Positions 8,917 to 18,491 of a stretch of DNA of 64,000 bases are shown here, one piece after another. The notes under the pieces were generated by a model. It saw only the letters and a list, made by a program, of their open reading frames with translations, did no database searches and had not been told where the DNA came from. Position numbers and translations under genes: made by a program. Origin of the DNA: Rhizobium sp. 16-488-2b (GTDB taxonomy: Bacteria; Pseudomonadota; Alphaproteobacteria; Rhizobiales; Rhizobiaceae); the NCBI RefSeq assembly GCF_017741815.1, contig NZ_JAGHMF010000016.1:1-64000 (forward strand), read 5' to 3'. Numbering within the stretch: the stretch's first letter is position 1; every line of letters starts with the position of its first letter.

Positions 8917-9816
8917 TTAGGGCTGCGGCCGCGCCGTGCCGCTACGCGGATAGCGCTTGGCGAAATCGGCCGCGATCTCTTCCATGGTCACGAACTTCAC
9001 GCCATCGAACTTGCGGATATGCTCGAAGATGCGCTCATGCATCTTCAACACATGCGGCTTGCCGGAAACATCAGGATGGATCGTCAGCGGATAGACCGCG
9101 TAGTCGTAATTCTCGTAGATCCACTCGAACTGGTCGATCCACATCTGCTCAATGTCGCGCGGGTTGACGAAGCCGTGGCTGTTCGGCGACGCCTTGATGA
9201 ACATCATCGGCGGCAGGTCGTCGAGATACCAGGAGGCCGGGATCTCGATCAGATCGGTCTCTGGACCCTGCACATAGGGCTTCATCCAGTGCGAGGGATG
9301 CTTGGAATAGTCGATCTTCGTCCACTCGTCGCCGACGGTCACGTAGTAGGGATGGTGGTCGTTGTGCATCAGCGAGTGGTCGTAGAGCACGCCCTTCTTC
9401 TTCAGAAGCTCGTTGGTCTTGGAGCCGAACTCCCACCATGGCGCGACGTAGCCGCGCGGCGGCTTGCCGGAAAGCTTGGTGATCAGGTCGACGCACTTGT
9501 CGAAGATCGCCTCTTCCTGCTCCGGCGTCATGGCGATCGGATTCTCGTGGCTGTAGCCGTGCATGCCGATCTCGTGGCCGGCATCGGCCACCTGCTTCAT
9601 CTCGTCCCAGAAGGTCTCGATCGAATGGCCGGGAATGAACCAGGTGGTCTTGATGCCCCACTTCTCGAACATCCGCAGCAGGCGCACGCTGCCCACCTTG
9701 CCGGCGAACACGCCGCGAGAGATATCGCAAGGGCTGTCTTCCCCGCCGTAGGAGCCGAGCCAGCCAGCCACGGCGTCAACGTCGATCCCGTAAGAAACCA
9801 GTATTTCCTTCGCCAT
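8917..9816 (-). CDS. polysaccharide deacetylase family protein, HpPgdA-like
   Basis: The 299-residue NodB-fold amidohydrolase begins [21 protein letters not shown] and contains [21 protein letters not shown] (metal-binding His-x-x-x-His) and YVAPWWEF. This sequence style is that of the Helicobacter pylori PgdA-like (HP0310) group, not the secreted chitin deacetylases. It has no signal peptide and so is cytoplasmic. Related enzymes of this branch act on small cyclic amides or imides as well as on GlcNAc, so the substrate is open. It leads an operon with the MCGLCG protein and the CobW-type metallochaperone. Confidence 0.88.
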   Translation of the reverse strand: MAKEILVSYGIDVDAVAGWLGSYGGEDSPCDISRGVFAGKVGSVRLLRMFEKWGIKTTWFIPGHSIETFWDEMKQVADAGHEIGMHGYSHENPIAMTPEQEEAIFDKCVDLITKLSGKPPRGYVAPWWEFGSKTNELLKKKGVLYDHSLMHNDHHPYYVTVGDEWTKIDYSKHPSHWMKPYVQGPETDLIEIPASWYLDDLPPMMFIKASPNSHGFVNPRDIEQMWIDQFEWIYENYDYAVYPLTIHPDVSGKPHVLKMHERIFEHIRKFDGVKFVTMEEIAADFAKRYPRSGTARPQP

Positions 9817-9982
9817 TCTCTCTTCCTTCTGTCAGGTCAATGTGCGCAGCAGAGACGCCAACTGAAGACGTGGCATCGCGGCTCTGATCTGCCGCGCAAG
9901 CCAAGCAGTTGGAATCCTTGGGCATCAACCTAGACCGAGAATCGCGTGCATCGCAAACGGTTTTGTCGCGATGCAGCAGGCG

Positions 9983-11662
9983 CTAGAACAACCCCTCGAC
10001 CGCGCCGTCTTCATTCAGATGAATGCACTCGGCGGCCGGCGATTTCGGCAGGCCGGGCATGGTCATGATCTCGCCGGTGATGACGACGACGAAGCCGGCG
10101 CCGGCGGATAGTCGCACCTCGCGCACCGAAACAACATGCCCCTCCGGCGCGCCGCGCAGGTTGGGATCGGTCGAGAAGGAATATTGGGTCTTGGCGATGC
10201 AGACGGGCAGATCGCCATAGCCCTGCTCTTCCCAGACCTTCAGCTGGTCGCGCACCGTCTTCGGCACGCTCACCTCGCTGGCGTGGTATATCTGAGCGGC
10301 GACTTCCTCGATCTTTTCGATGAGCGGCATGGAGTCGGGATAGATCGGCGCGAAGTTGGCAGCGCCGGATTCCGCCATCTCGACAACCTTCCAGGCCAGC
10401 TCCTCGATGCCAGCCGAGCCTTCCGCCCAGTGGCGGCAGACGATGGCTTCTGCGCCGAGGTGCGCGACATACGCCTTCACCGCCTGCACTTCGGCATCCG
10501 TGTCGGAAACGAAGTGGTTGATCGCGACCACGACGGGAACGCCGAACTTGCGCACATTGGCCACGTGACGGCCGAGATTGGAGCAGCCGCGCGTCACGGC
10601 AGCGACATCCTCGCGCCCGAGATCACCCTTGCCAACGCCGCCATTCATCTTCAGCGCCCGCACGGTCGCGACAATCACCGCCGCATCCGGCTTCAGCCCG
10701 GCCTTGCGGCACTTGATGTCGAAGAATTTCTCCGCGCCGAGATCGGCGCCAAAGCCCGCCTCGGTCACCACGTAGTCGGCAAGCTTAAGCGCCGTCTTGG
10801 TGGCGATGACGGAATTGCAGCCGTGGGCGATATTGGCGAACGGGCCGCCATGCACCAGCGCCGGATTGTTCTCCAGCGTCTGCACCAGGTTCGGCTGCAT
10901 CGCATCCTTGAGAAGCACGGCCATGGCGCCATCGGCCTTCAGGTCGCGCGCGAAAACCGGCGTCTTGTCGAAGCGGTAGCCGATAATGATGTTGCCGAGG
11001 CGCTCTTCGAGATCCGTAAGATCAGAGGCCAGGCACAGGATCGCCATCACCTCAGAGGCGACCGTGATGTCGAAGCCGCTCTCGCGCGGAAACCCGTTCG
11101 AAACCCCGCCGAGCGACGCGACGATCTCGCGCAGCGCCCTGTCGTTCATGTCCATCACGCGCCGCCAGGTAATGCGGCGCACATCGATATCGAGCGCGTT
11201 GCCCCAGTAGATGTGATTGTCGATCATCGCCGACAAAAGGTTATGCGCCGCCGTAATCGCGTGGAAATCGCCGGTGAAGTGGAGGTTGATATCCTCCATC
11301 GGCACGACCTGCGCATAGCCGCCGCCGGCCGCCCCGCCCTTGACCCCGAAGCAGGGGCCGAGCGACGGCTCGCGCACGCAGATGACGGCATTCTTGCCGA
11401 TCCGGTTCAGCCCGTCGCCAAGCCCCACCGTCGTGGTCGTCTTGCCCTCGCCCGCCGGCGTCGGGTTGATGGCGGTGACGAGGATGAGCTTGCCATCGGG
11501 CTTGCCCGCCTGCGCGGTCGTGAATTCGGCGCTGATCTTCGCCTTGTCGTGGCCATAGGGCGAGAGCTGAGCCGCCGGAATCCCGAGCCTGTCGCCGATC
11601 TCGTAGATCGGCTTCTTCACCGCGGCACGCGCGATCTCGATGTCGGTTTTATACTCAGCCAT
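9983..11662 (-). CDS. fhs: formate-tetrahydrofolate ligase
   Basis: The 559-residue enzyme makes 10-formyl-THF from formate, THF and ATP, feeding purine and formylmethionine synthesis. The ATP-binding loop is [11 protein letters not shown] (about 67-77), and [32 protein letters not shown] and the C-terminal [12 protein letters not shown] blocks are the signature regions. The length matches the family. The ATG at 11662 was chosen over one 32 codons upstream because GAGGG lies 6 nt before it and family proteins start near this point. It is transcribed alone, with the deacetylase operon 166 bp downstream. Confidence 0.96.
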   Translation of the reverse strand: MAEYKTDIEIARAAVKKPIYEIGDRLGIPAAQLSPYGHDKAKISAEFTTAQAGKPDGKLILVTAINPTPAGEGKTTTTVGLGDGLNRIGKNAVICVREPSLGPCFGVKGGAAGGGYAQVVPMEDINLHFTGDFHAITAAHNLLSAMIDNHIYWGNALDIDVRRITWRRVMDMNDRALREIVASLGGVSNGFPRESGFDITVASEVMAILCLASDLTDLEERLGNIIIGYRFDKTPVFARDLKADGAMAVLLKDAMQPNLVQTLENNPALVHGGPFANIAHGCNSVIATKTALKLADYVVTEAGFGADLGAEKFFDIKCRKAGLKPDAAVIVATVRALKMNGGVGKGDLGREDVAAVTRGCSNLGRHVANVRKFGVPVVVAINHFVSDTDAEVQAVKAYVAHLGAEAIVCRHWAEGSAGIEELAWKVVEMAESGAANFAPIYPDSMPLIEKIEEVAAQIYHASEVSVPKTVRDQLKVWEEQGYGDLPVCIAKTQYSFSTDPNLRGAPEGHVVSVREVRLSAGAGFVVVITGEIMTMPGLPKSPAAECIHLNEDGAVEGLF

Positions 11663-11814
11663 GCCGCCCTCAGATCTATTTCGTCTCGTAGACGTCACGT
11701 TTATGCCAACGGAATGGTGAAATATACCGAAAGTTTGAACGCTGCGCCGGTTGCACACACCAGCCCGGACCTTCTATCACCAACGCATTGATTCAGCATT
11801 TACGGGGGTAAACC

Positions 11815-12333
11815 ATGAAATCACTCGAGCTCATCGTCGAGCGCATCATTCTGTCCAGCCGCTGGATCCTTGTCGCCTTCTATCTCGGCCTGGCGATGTC
11901 GCTGGCCGTCTACGCGATCTCCTTCGCCTACAAGTTCTCCAAGGTGGCGATCAACGTCTTCACATATGACGAAGGCGAGATGATCCTGGCCATGCTCGGC
12001 CTCATCGACGCGGCGCTGGTCGCCAGCCTGATCGTCATGGTGATGATCTCGGGTTACGAAAACTTCGTAAGCCGCTTCGATGAAGGCGAAGCCGAATCCG
12101 ATGTCTCCTTCATCGGCAAGCTGGATTCCGGCAGCTTGAAGATCAAGGTCGCCTCCTCGATCGTCGCCATCTCGTCGATCCACCTGCTGCAGGTCTTCCT
12201 GAATTCGAACCAGTTCACCGACAGCAAGATCATGTGGCTTACGGCCATGCATCTCGCATTCGTGGTCTCCGCCGTCATGCTCGGTTTCCTCGAACAGCTT
12301 ATGAAAAAGGCCAAGGATAGCTCGAAGATTTAG
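11815..12333 (+). CDS. YqhA family (UPF0114, TIGR00645) inner-membrane protein
   Basis: The 172-residue integral membrane protein has four hydrophobic helices, at roughly 18-40, 60-80, 110-132 and 142-162. The N-terminal MKSLELIVERIILSSRWILVAFYLGL and the loop FDEGEAESDVSFIGKLDSGSLKIK are typical of the YqhA/TIGR00645 family. The family has no established biochemical role. A GGGGG sequence lies 6 nt before the ATG. No operon partner is adjacent: fhs is divergent at its left and a luxR-type gene follows 275 bp later. Confidence 0.9.
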   Translation: MKSLELIVERIILSSRWILVAFYLGLAMSLAVYAISFAYKFSKVAINVFTYDEGEMILAMLGLIDAALVASLIVMVMISGYENFVSRFDEGEAESDVSFIGKLDSGSLKIKVASSIVAISSIHLLQVFLNSNQFTDSKIMWLTAMHLAFVVSAVMLGFLEQLMKKAKDSSKI

Positions 12334-12608
12334 AGCATAGTGATTCGCGGGCGGCTTTGCCGCCTGCGACATATGGCGCAAGGAAAATCCTACTCTTTTG
12401 ATTTGCGGTTGCGCACAATTCGTGCGTGCAGCGCACCAAAAACGATACCGGGTTGATTCACATGTATCTAAAAACAACCAGACGGGGATTTTTCGTGTTT
12501 AAATTATAACACATTAATCTAATCACTGTGCGCCGCACAATTTCTGACTAGCAAATATATCAGATAGTCGATTTTATGGCGGAAGTTGTAGGCGGCAGGA
12601 ATTTGTTA
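12334..12608. other. AT-rich intergenic region upstream of LuxR-type gene
   Basis: A GC-rich hairpin (GGCGGC-TTT-GCCGCC, around 12351-12365) just after the yqhA-like gene could end its transcript, although no T run follows. The remaining 200 bases are clearly poorer in GC than the surrounding genes and should hold the promoter of the LuxR-type regulator. No reading frame is supported. Confidence 0.5.
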
Positions 12609-13328
12609 ATGTCTTACGTAACTACCTCTGAGAGGCAGTCAGTATTGACGGCTGAAATCGCGGCCGTGAAGACACGGCCGGCTTTCACCCAAGCTCTGGT
12701 ACGCATAGCCGAAGCCTTCGGCTTCAAATACGCGACCTTGATGGACGCCCCGACACCAGAGAGCTTCCTGCTTAAGTCGCTGCTGATCGAAAGTAATCTT
12801 CCAGCCGCCTACATCAATAGATTCGACCGCGCTCGCTTCATGCAACTGCCCATGTTTTCGACGGGTGTAGCCAGCTCTGCCTTGCCGCGACATTGGAGCA
12901 TCTCCGACAAGACTACTGTTCTTCCCGTAGAATTTCGCGAGCTGAAGATCGACTTCGACATGCGCGTCGGCATCTCTTTCCCAAGCTACACCGCCGATGG
13001 CCAACGGCTGCTTTTCTGGTTCTCCGGCACGCGTGCAGCGCTCGGGCAAGCAGAAGTCAACGAGCTTACCATGATTATCCTGCACGCGATCGACGCCTTC
13101 AATCTGGTGAAATCAGCCCAGACCAATGAGCACCCGCCCCTTTCGGCGCGCGAGCGTGAAGTTGTGCGCTGGACATCGCAGGGAAAGACCTCGATCGAGA
13201 TCGGCCAGATCCTGTCGCTATCGGACCACACGGTCAACGCCTACATGACCAGCGCCATCAGGAAGCTCGATTGCGTCAACCGCACCCAGCTGGTCGCCAA
13301 GGCGATCCGCTACAAGCTGATCACCTGA
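12609..13328 (+). CDS. LuxR family transcriptional regulator, orphan
   Basis: The 239-residue protein has an N-terminal autoinducer-binding-like domain (about 20-160) and a C-terminal LuxR helix-turn-helix (about 175-238: LSAREREVVRWTSQGKTSIEIGQILSLSDHTVNAYMTSAIRKL). No luxI-type synthase is nearby. The Trp, Tyr and Asp residues that contact acyl-homoserine lactones in TraR-like proteins are not obvious in the region after NLPAAYINRFDR, so ligand binding is doubtful. The ATG at 12609 was preferred because AGGAA precedes it by 8 nt. An ATG 11 codons upstream is also in frame but has no ribosome site. Confidence 0.85.
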   Translation: MSYVTTSERQSVLTAEIAAVKTRPAFTQALVRIAEAFGFKYATLMDAPTPESFLLKSLLIESNLPAAYINRFDRARFMQLPMFSTGVASSALPRHWSISDKTTVLPVEFRELKIDFDMRVGISFPSYTADGQRLLFWFSGTRAALGQAEVNELTMIILHAIDAFNLVKSAQTNEHPPLSAREREVVRWTSQGKTSIEIGQILSLSDHTVNAYMTSAIRKLDCVNRTQLVAKAIRYKLIT

Positions 13329-13376
13329 CGCCACGCCGTATATAGCGCCGCCAGAGCAGCGCCACCGGCCTCGCCC

Positions 13377-14507
13377 TTAGCGGCCAAGCACCGCGCGCAT
13401 CTCCACCAGGTTCGAGCGCACTCTCAGAATATAAAAGCCCATGGTCGCCAGATGGCTCGGCATGATCCAGCCGTCCTCGCGACCGTTGGAAATGATCGCC
13501 GGCTGGATGCGCAGCGCCGCCTGGAATTGTGCGTTCGTGGCACCATAGAGCGCGCCAAGATTGCGCTCGGCAATCACCCGCGAAAAGTCCGATTGGGCAG
13601 CCGCCAGAATGGCGTAGTAGCCGTAGAGCTGGCCATAGGCGAACCAGAAGCGATCGTCGGCGCGCGTGTCGAACCAGCCGCTCGCATGGTTGGCCGAGCG
13701 CTCCGCCAGCATGTCGGCGGTGCCGCCGAGATCGTTGGCGATACGGTCGATGAACTGGATGAGGTTGTCGGCGCGCGTATCGAAGACTGCGTTGCAGTTG
13801 GAGAGATCCGTATTGAACTTGCGTAGGCTGTCGATCGCCGAGCGATAATAGCTTGGCGTCGGCGTCTTCGGGCCGAACGGATTGAGCCCGAAATACCAGC
13901 TGTACTCATCGAACTGCAGGTTGCCACGCGCGCTCTGCAGGTCGTTGTTGATGCCGGAGGTGCCGCGCACGCGGCCCAGCGTATCGACGAGCTCCGCCGA
14001 GGTGCGGCGCAAGGCCTGGTTCACGCCGCGCTGGAACGAGGCCTTGTTGTCAAGAAACGGCGTGTGGTCCCAATCGATCCCGAAGAAGCCGAGACGATAG
14101 AGCAGCATGGAAGAAATCCATGAGTTCTGGTTGACGTTGAAGTCAGTGAGATCGGCCGTGACGTCTACGATCGCCGAGCGCTGGCAGGTCTTGGCCGCAG
14201 GCGTGGTCGCACCCTCGGCGGGCGGAACTTCCTGGCCAACCTGAACCTTGCGTTCGGCAAGCTTGTACTGATCGACGAAGGACGGGTTGAAGCCGGTCCA
14301 CATCTGCGTCTGAACGAAGAAATAGCCGTACATCAAGACGAGCAGCGCTAGCACGCCGATGACGGGAAGCCGGACCAGCCAGCTGCGGCGACCATACCAG
14401 CCCCGCGCGGCCATGAACGGCCAGAAGGCCCAGGCCACGAAAAGTCGCGCCCAACGACCAATCGCCCGGCCGATCGATCTGAAAAAACCGGAGATTCCGT
14501 CAAGCAT
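13377..14507 (-). CDS. DUF2333 family membrane-anchored protein
   Basis: The 376-residue protein has a basic, amphipathic N-terminus and one strong membrane helix (about 45-68, VIGVLALLVLMYGYFFV). A long helical periplasmic domain follows, in which RTSAELVDTLGRVRGTSGINNDL and HASGWFDTRADDRFWFAYGQLYGYY are recognisable DUF2333 stretches. The function of the family is unknown. AGGGGAA lies a few bases before the ATG at 14507, and an upstream ATG gives non-conserved sequence. A coiled-coil protein gene lies 124 bp upstream on the same strand. The two may be co-transcribed. Confidence 0.82.
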   Translation of the reverse strand: MLDGISGFFRSIGRAIGRWARLFVAWAFWPFMAARGWYGRRSWLVRLPVIGVLALLVLMYGYFFVQTQMWTGFNPSFVDQYKLAERKVQVGQEVPPAEGATTPAAKTCQRSAIVDVTADLTDFNVNQNSWISSMLLYRLGFFGIDWDHTPFLDNKASFQRGVNQALRRTSAELVDTLGRVRGTSGINNDLQSARGNLQFDEYSWYFGLNPFGPKTPTPSYYRSAIDSLRKFNTDLSNCNAVFDTRADNLIQFIDRIANDLGGTADMLAERSANHASGWFDTRADDRFWFAYGQLYGYYAILAAAQSDFSRVIAERNLGALYGATNAQFQAALRIQPAIISNGREDGWIMPSHLATMGFYILRVRSNLVEMRAVLGR

Positions 14508-14631
14508 CGCCCATTCCCCTCTGCATCCAAAAGCGCGTGTTTCACCCGCTCTCAAATATGCATCCGCATCCGAAACGGCAACATCGTGCTGATATTATTG
14601 TTTCTTCGGCCTATCCTGGAGGCGCATTGGC

Positions 14632-15705
14632 TTAGAGGCGCGGCATCCGGAAGCGCAGCCGCGAGGAGATCTTCATCGTGTCGATCAAAGGCGCACCCGG
14701 CACATCCTCGTTCTGATGCGCATAGGCCGGAAACTTCTTGCCGAACTGCGCGTCGGCGGTGCGCTTGCGATGCTCGATCTCCTGCGGCAGCAACATGTCG
14801 CGCTCGAAGAGAACGATGGCATCGGCAATGCTGGGAAACAGTTCCGAAGAAATCTGCACCTTGGAGCCCGGGATGTCGGTATCGACCTGCGCCTGATAGA
14901 TCAGCAAGCGCTCTTCCGTATCGATCATCAGCTTGCGCATCAGCGTGTTGCACTGGCCGATCTCGGTGTTCAGCCCATCCACCAGAAGCTGGAATATCCC
15001 GATGAAGCGCTCGCGCCGCTGGCTCTCGTCGCGCAGCTCGTGCTCGCGGGTGGAGACCTCATCGGCCTGCGCCTTCAGCGCCTTGCGCTCCTCTTCCATC
15101 CGATCCCACTCGGCCTTGCTGCCATAGACGCCGATGCGCCCCTGCGTCGTCAGCGCCTTGGCATTGAGTTCCTTGATGCGGATGCGGGCGATGTCGATCT
15201 CGTCGACCAATCTGCGACGGCGCTCGACGATATCGACCAGCCGGCGCTCGGCCTCCTTGTGGGCGGTGAGGACGACCGCGCGGTGGCGCGTGATCAGTCC
15301 CGCGACGCTGTCGGACTTCACCATGAGGTCGCGCAGCCGCTCGACCACGGGAGCCGCCCTGACACGGCTGCTGTGACGCCGCCACATGCGCTGGCGCGAG
15401 AAATGTCCGATGAACCGCTCGGTCGCCGTCAGCCCGCGAAAACTGTCGAGATCCGACGACACCCTGACGGTCATCGCATCCAGCGTCGCCACCAATTCGG
15501 CAAGCAGCTCCGCGAGGTTCCTGGCGTCTGTCGCAAAGCCCTGGAAGCGCTCGTTTTCGACCAGAAAGCGCTCGTCGTCGATCTCGGCAGGATGGCGCGC
15601 GAACTCGCCGACGAAATCGGCGCAGGTCTTGACCTTCACCGGCAGTTCGTCGGCAATCGCACTGGCTGCATCAAATGTGGTGTCAAACGAAACAGGCTTG
15701 CGCAC
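14632..15705 (-). CDS. conserved coiled-coil protein, function unknown
   Basis: The 357-residue soluble protein has no signal peptide. From about 105 to 260 it is dominated by charged heptad-like helices (HKEAERRLVDIVERRRRLVDEIDIARIRIKELNAK and EEERKALKAQADEVSTREHELRDESQRRE), so it should form an elongated coiled coil. I do not recognise the family. It is placed between thymidine kinase, 63 bp upstream, and the DUF2333 gene, 124 bp downstream, all on one strand. A structural partner of the membrane-anchored DUF2333 protein is possible but unproven. Confidence 0.8.
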   Translation of the reverse strand: MRKPVSFDTTFDAASAIADELPVKVKTCADFVGEFARHPAEIDDERFLVENERFQGFATDARNLAELLAELVATLDAMTVRVSSDLDSFRGLTATERFIGHFSRQRMWRRHSSRVRAAPVVERLRDLMVKSDSVAGLITRHRAVVLTAHKEAERRLVDIVERRRRLVDEIDIARIRIKELNAKALTTQGRIGVYGSKAEWDRMEEERKALKAQADEVSTREHELRDESQRRERFIGIFQLLVDGLNTEIGQCNTLMRKLMIDTEERLLIYQAQVDTDIPGSKVQISSELFPSIADAIVLFERDMLLPQEIEHRKRTADAQFGKKFPAYAHQNEDVPGAPLIDTMKISSRLRFRMPRL

Positions 15706-15768
15706 CTGATATCCCCGGGGAATCGAATGCCGTCAAACTAAAGCCGTTCATTCTCAAATGGAAGAAGC

Positions 15769-16374
15769 CTATTCGACCGCCTCGGCGACCCATTCGCCGT
15801 TCATGGCGTCGTCCCAGTGGCGGCGGCAGAGAGACACGTATTTTTCGTTGCCGCCGACCTCGATCTGCGCCCCTTCCCGCGCCACCGCGCCATTGCCGTC
15901 GAGGCGCACGACCATCGTCGCCTTACGGCCGCAATGGCAGATGGTGCGGACTTCGCGCATCTCGTCGGAAATCGCCATCAGCTCCTGCGAGGCGGGAAAC
16001 AGCTTGCCCTGGAAATCCGTGCGCAGCCCGTAGACCATGACGGGGATATTCAGCCGGTCGACGACGCGCGCCAGCTGCCAGATATGCTCGCGGGTCATGA
16101 AATGCGCCTCGTCGACGAAGACGCAGGCGATGGGCTCGCCCGCAGCCCCCTGCTCGGCGATCAGCGCCAGGAGATCGGCATCCTGCTCGAAGGCGACAGC
16201 ATTGGCCTGCAGCCCGATCCGCGAGCCGATGATGCCCCTGCCCGCCCGCTCGTCGAACGCCGCGATCAGCAGGAGAACGCGCATGCCGCGCTCCTCGTAA
16301 TTATACGCGGCCTGCAGCAGCATCGTCGATTTGCCGGCATTCATCGTCGAGTAGTTGAAGTAGAGCTTCGCCAT
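15769..16374 (-). CDS. tdk: thymidine kinase
   Basis: The 201-residue type II thymidine kinase phosphorylates thymidine for salvage into dTMP. The P-loop is MNAGKST (about 11-17), the Walker B-like segment FVDEAHF carries the catalytic Glu, and the C-terminal lasso has VGGNEKYVSLCRRHW. The structural zinc site is seen as CHCG near 145 and the later CRRH. The length fits the bacterial family. It begins a minus-strand run with the coiled-coil and DUF2333 genes and is divergent from choX. Confidence 0.94.
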   Translation of the reverse strand: MAKLYFNYSTMNAGKSTMLLQAAYNYEERGMRVLLLIAAFDERAGRGIIGSRIGLQANAVAFEQDADLLALIAEQGAAGEPIACVFVDEAHFMTREHIWQLARVVDRLNIPVMVYGLRTDFQGKLFPASQELMAISDEMREVRTICHCGRKATMVVRLDGNGAVAREGAQIEVGGNEKYVSLCRRHWDDAMNGEWVAEAVE

Positions 16375-16608
16375 TGCATTCTCCGTCTCTCCGCTTCTTG
16401 AAAGCTCGATACGATCAAGAAAACCCCCGGCCGTCGTTAATCACAGAAAATTGCCTGAAAACCCCTTCAAAACTGACAAAATTCAAGCGATCCATTAAAT
16501 ACGGCACGTCGCAATCGGATACCGCAATGCGGCGCAAACGCACTGAGGTCGCTTGTAAAACTCGGCTATTGGTGATTGGCTTGGGAACGTAAGACTGGGA
16601 GTCTATAA

Positions 16609-17565
16609 ATGAAAACGACAAGCGCATTCAAACTGATCACTGCCACAGCCGTTGCTGCACTCTCTGTCGCAACCGCCGCATATTCCGCTGATCCCGCCAG
16701 CTGCTCCACCGTCCATCTGTCGGATGTGGGCTGGACCGATATCACCGCGACAACAGCAACCGCATCCGTGATCCTCAAGGGTCTCGGATACACCCCCGAC
16801 GTGAAGGTTCTTTCCGTACCGGTCACCTACCAGTCGCTGAAGAACAAGGACATCGACATCTTCCTCGGCAACTGGATGCCGACGCAGGAAAAGGACGTTC
16901 GTCCCTTCATCGACGACAAGTCGGTCGAATCCTTCGGCCCGAACCTGACCGGCGCGAAATACACATTGGCGACCAACGCCAAGGGCGCCGAGCTCGGCAT
17001 CAAGGACTTCAAGGACATCGCCGCCCACAAGGAAGATCTCGAAGGCAAGATCTACGGCATCGAGCCGGGCAATGACGGCAACCGTCTGGTCATGAACATG
17101 ATCGAGAAGGACACCTTCGGCATGAAGGGCATGGAGGTCGTCGAATCCTCCGAGCAGGGCATGCTGGCGCAGGTTGCCCGCGCCGAGAAGGCCGGCAAGC
17201 CGGTCGTCTTCCTCGGCTGGGCACCGCATCCGATGAACGAAAACTTTAAGCTTACCTATCTCACGGGTGGCGACGACGTTTTCGGTCCTGACTTCGGCGG
17301 CGCCAAGGTGTTCACCAACGTTCGCGCCAACTATCTGACCGAATGCCCGAACGTCGGCACCATGCTCAAGAACATGGTCTTCTCTCTCCCGATGGAGAAC
17401 CAGATCATGGGCAAGATCCTGAACGACGGCGACGAGCCGGAAAAGGCCGCGACGGAATGGCTGAAGGCCAATCCGACGGCGATCGAGCCGTGGCTCGCAG
17501 GCGTCAAGACGCTTGACGGCAGCGGCGACGGCGTTGCCGCCGTCAAGAAAAGCCTCGGCCTCTGA
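16609..17565 (+). CDS. choX: choline ABC transporter substrate-binding protein
   Basis: The 318-residue periplasmic protein has a signal peptide ending near YSA (about 26). The aromatic box that holds the choline trimethylammonium group in S. meliloti ChoX (Trp43, Trp90, Tyr119, Trp205) is present here at Trp42, Trp89, Tyr118 and Trp204, with matching sequence contexts GWTDI, GNWMPT and LGWAPHP. This makes choline the likely ligand, not a different betaine. It is followed by choW and choV, with a hairpin after the stop that probably lowers expression of the two downstream genes relative to choX. GGGAG precedes the ATG. Confidence 0.95.
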   Translation: MKTTSAFKLITATAVAALSVATAAYSADPASCSTVHLSDVGWTDITATTATASVILKGLGYTPDVKVLSVPVTYQSLKNKDIDIFLGNWMPTQEKDVRPFIDDKSVESFGPNLTGAKYTLATNAKGAELGIKDFKDIAAHKEDLEGKIYGIEPGNDGNRLVMNMIEKDTFGMKGMEVVESSEQGMLAQVARAEKAGKPVVFLGWAPHPMNENFKLTYLTGGDDVFGPDFGGAKVFTNVRANYLTECPNVGTMLKNMVFSLPMENQIMGKILNDGDEPEKAATEWLKANPTAIEPWLAGVKTLDGSGDGVAAVKKSLGL

Positions 17566-17573
17566 TATCGAGT

Positions 17574-17600
17574 ACGGGGTGGCTCTGACCACCCCGTTTT
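17574..17600 (+). terminator. intercistronic hairpin between choX and choW
   Basis: ACGGGGTGG pairs perfectly with CCACCCCGT around a six-base loop and is followed by TTTT. Placed between the binding-protein gene and the permease gene, it likely acts as a partial terminator or an mRNA 3' stabiliser, giving an excess of ChoX over ChoWV. This arrangement is common in ABC transporter operons. Confidence 0.7.
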
Positions 17601-17645
17601 CGCTATCCTCGCCCCTGTTGTTGTTCTTTCTGGATAGGCACGCCC

Positions 17646-18491
17646 TTGAACTGGATCACCGACTTTAAAATTCCCATTGGTCCCTGGGCGAAAGCCTTCG
17701 TGGATTGGCTCACCTCCAATGCCGACTGGTTCTTCAACCAGCTTGCCTTCGTGCTGTCCCACGTCATCGACGGGATCCTGTTCGTCCTGCAGAAGCCGCA
17801 CCCGCTGATCGTCGTGCTGGCCATCACCGCCATCGCCTACTGGCTGAGGCGCTCGCTCGTCGTCGCCGTCTTCACCTGTCTTGGGCTGCTGTTCATCATG
17901 AACCAGGGCTACTGGAAGGAAACGACGGCTACGCTGGCGCTAGTGCTTGCCTCCACCTTCGTCAGCATGATCGTCGGCATTCCCCTTGGCATCGCGGCTG
18001 CCCGCCGCCCCTGGGTGAATTCGCTGCTGCGGCCGATCCTCGACTTGATGCAGACCATTCCGACATTCGTCTATCTTATCCCAGCGCTTATCCTTTTCGG
18101 CCTCGGCATGGTGCCCGGCCTGATCGCCACCGTGATCTTCGCCATCCCCGCCCCCATCCGCCTCACGCGCCTCGGCATCATCTCGACGCCCCCCTCGCTG
18201 GTGGAAGCCGCCGAATCCTTCGGCGCAACCCCGATGCAGGTGCTGCGCAAGGTCGAGCTTCCCTATGCCACGCCGCAGATCATGGCCGGCCTGACGCAGA
18301 CGATCATGCTCTCGCTGTCGATGGTCGTCATCGCGGCACTCGTCGGCGCCGACGGCCTCGGCGTTCCCGTCGTGCGCGCGCTCAATACCGTCAACGTCGC
18401 CAAGGGCTTCGAGGCAGGTCTCTGCATCGTCATCCTGGCGATCATCCTCGACCGAATGTTCCGCGTGGCGGGTGAAGGAGACGGCGCATGA
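17646..18491 (+). CDS. choW: choline ABC transporter permease
   Basis: The 281-residue membrane protein belongs to the OpuAB/ProW family. Several hydrophobic helices lie between about 55 and 270. The permease EAA-like loop is VEAAESFGATPMQVLRKVELP (about 180-200), which contacts the ATPase. It starts with TTG, preceded by a weak GGATAGG, and overlaps choV by 4 nt (ATGA). Its position after choX and before choV makes choline import the likely role. Confidence 0.94.
   Translation: MNWITDFKIPIGPWAKAFVDWLTSNADWFFNQLAFVLSHVIDGILFVLQKPHPLIVVLAITAIAYWLRRSLVVAVFTCLGLLFIMNQGYWKETTATLALVLASTFVSMIVGIPLGIAAARRPWVNSLLRPILDLMQTIPTFVYLIPALILFGLGMVPGLIATVIFAIPAPIRLTRLGIISTPPSLVEAAESFGATPMQVLRKVELPYATPQIMAGLTQTIMLSLSMVVIAALVGADGLGVPVVRALNTVNVAKGFEAGLCIVILAIILDRMFRVAGEGDGA

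Noticed and set aside
10136..11791. A 551-codon frame antisense to fhs
   Set aside because: Covers the full length of an essential-pathway gene. Composition is that of an antisense shadow.
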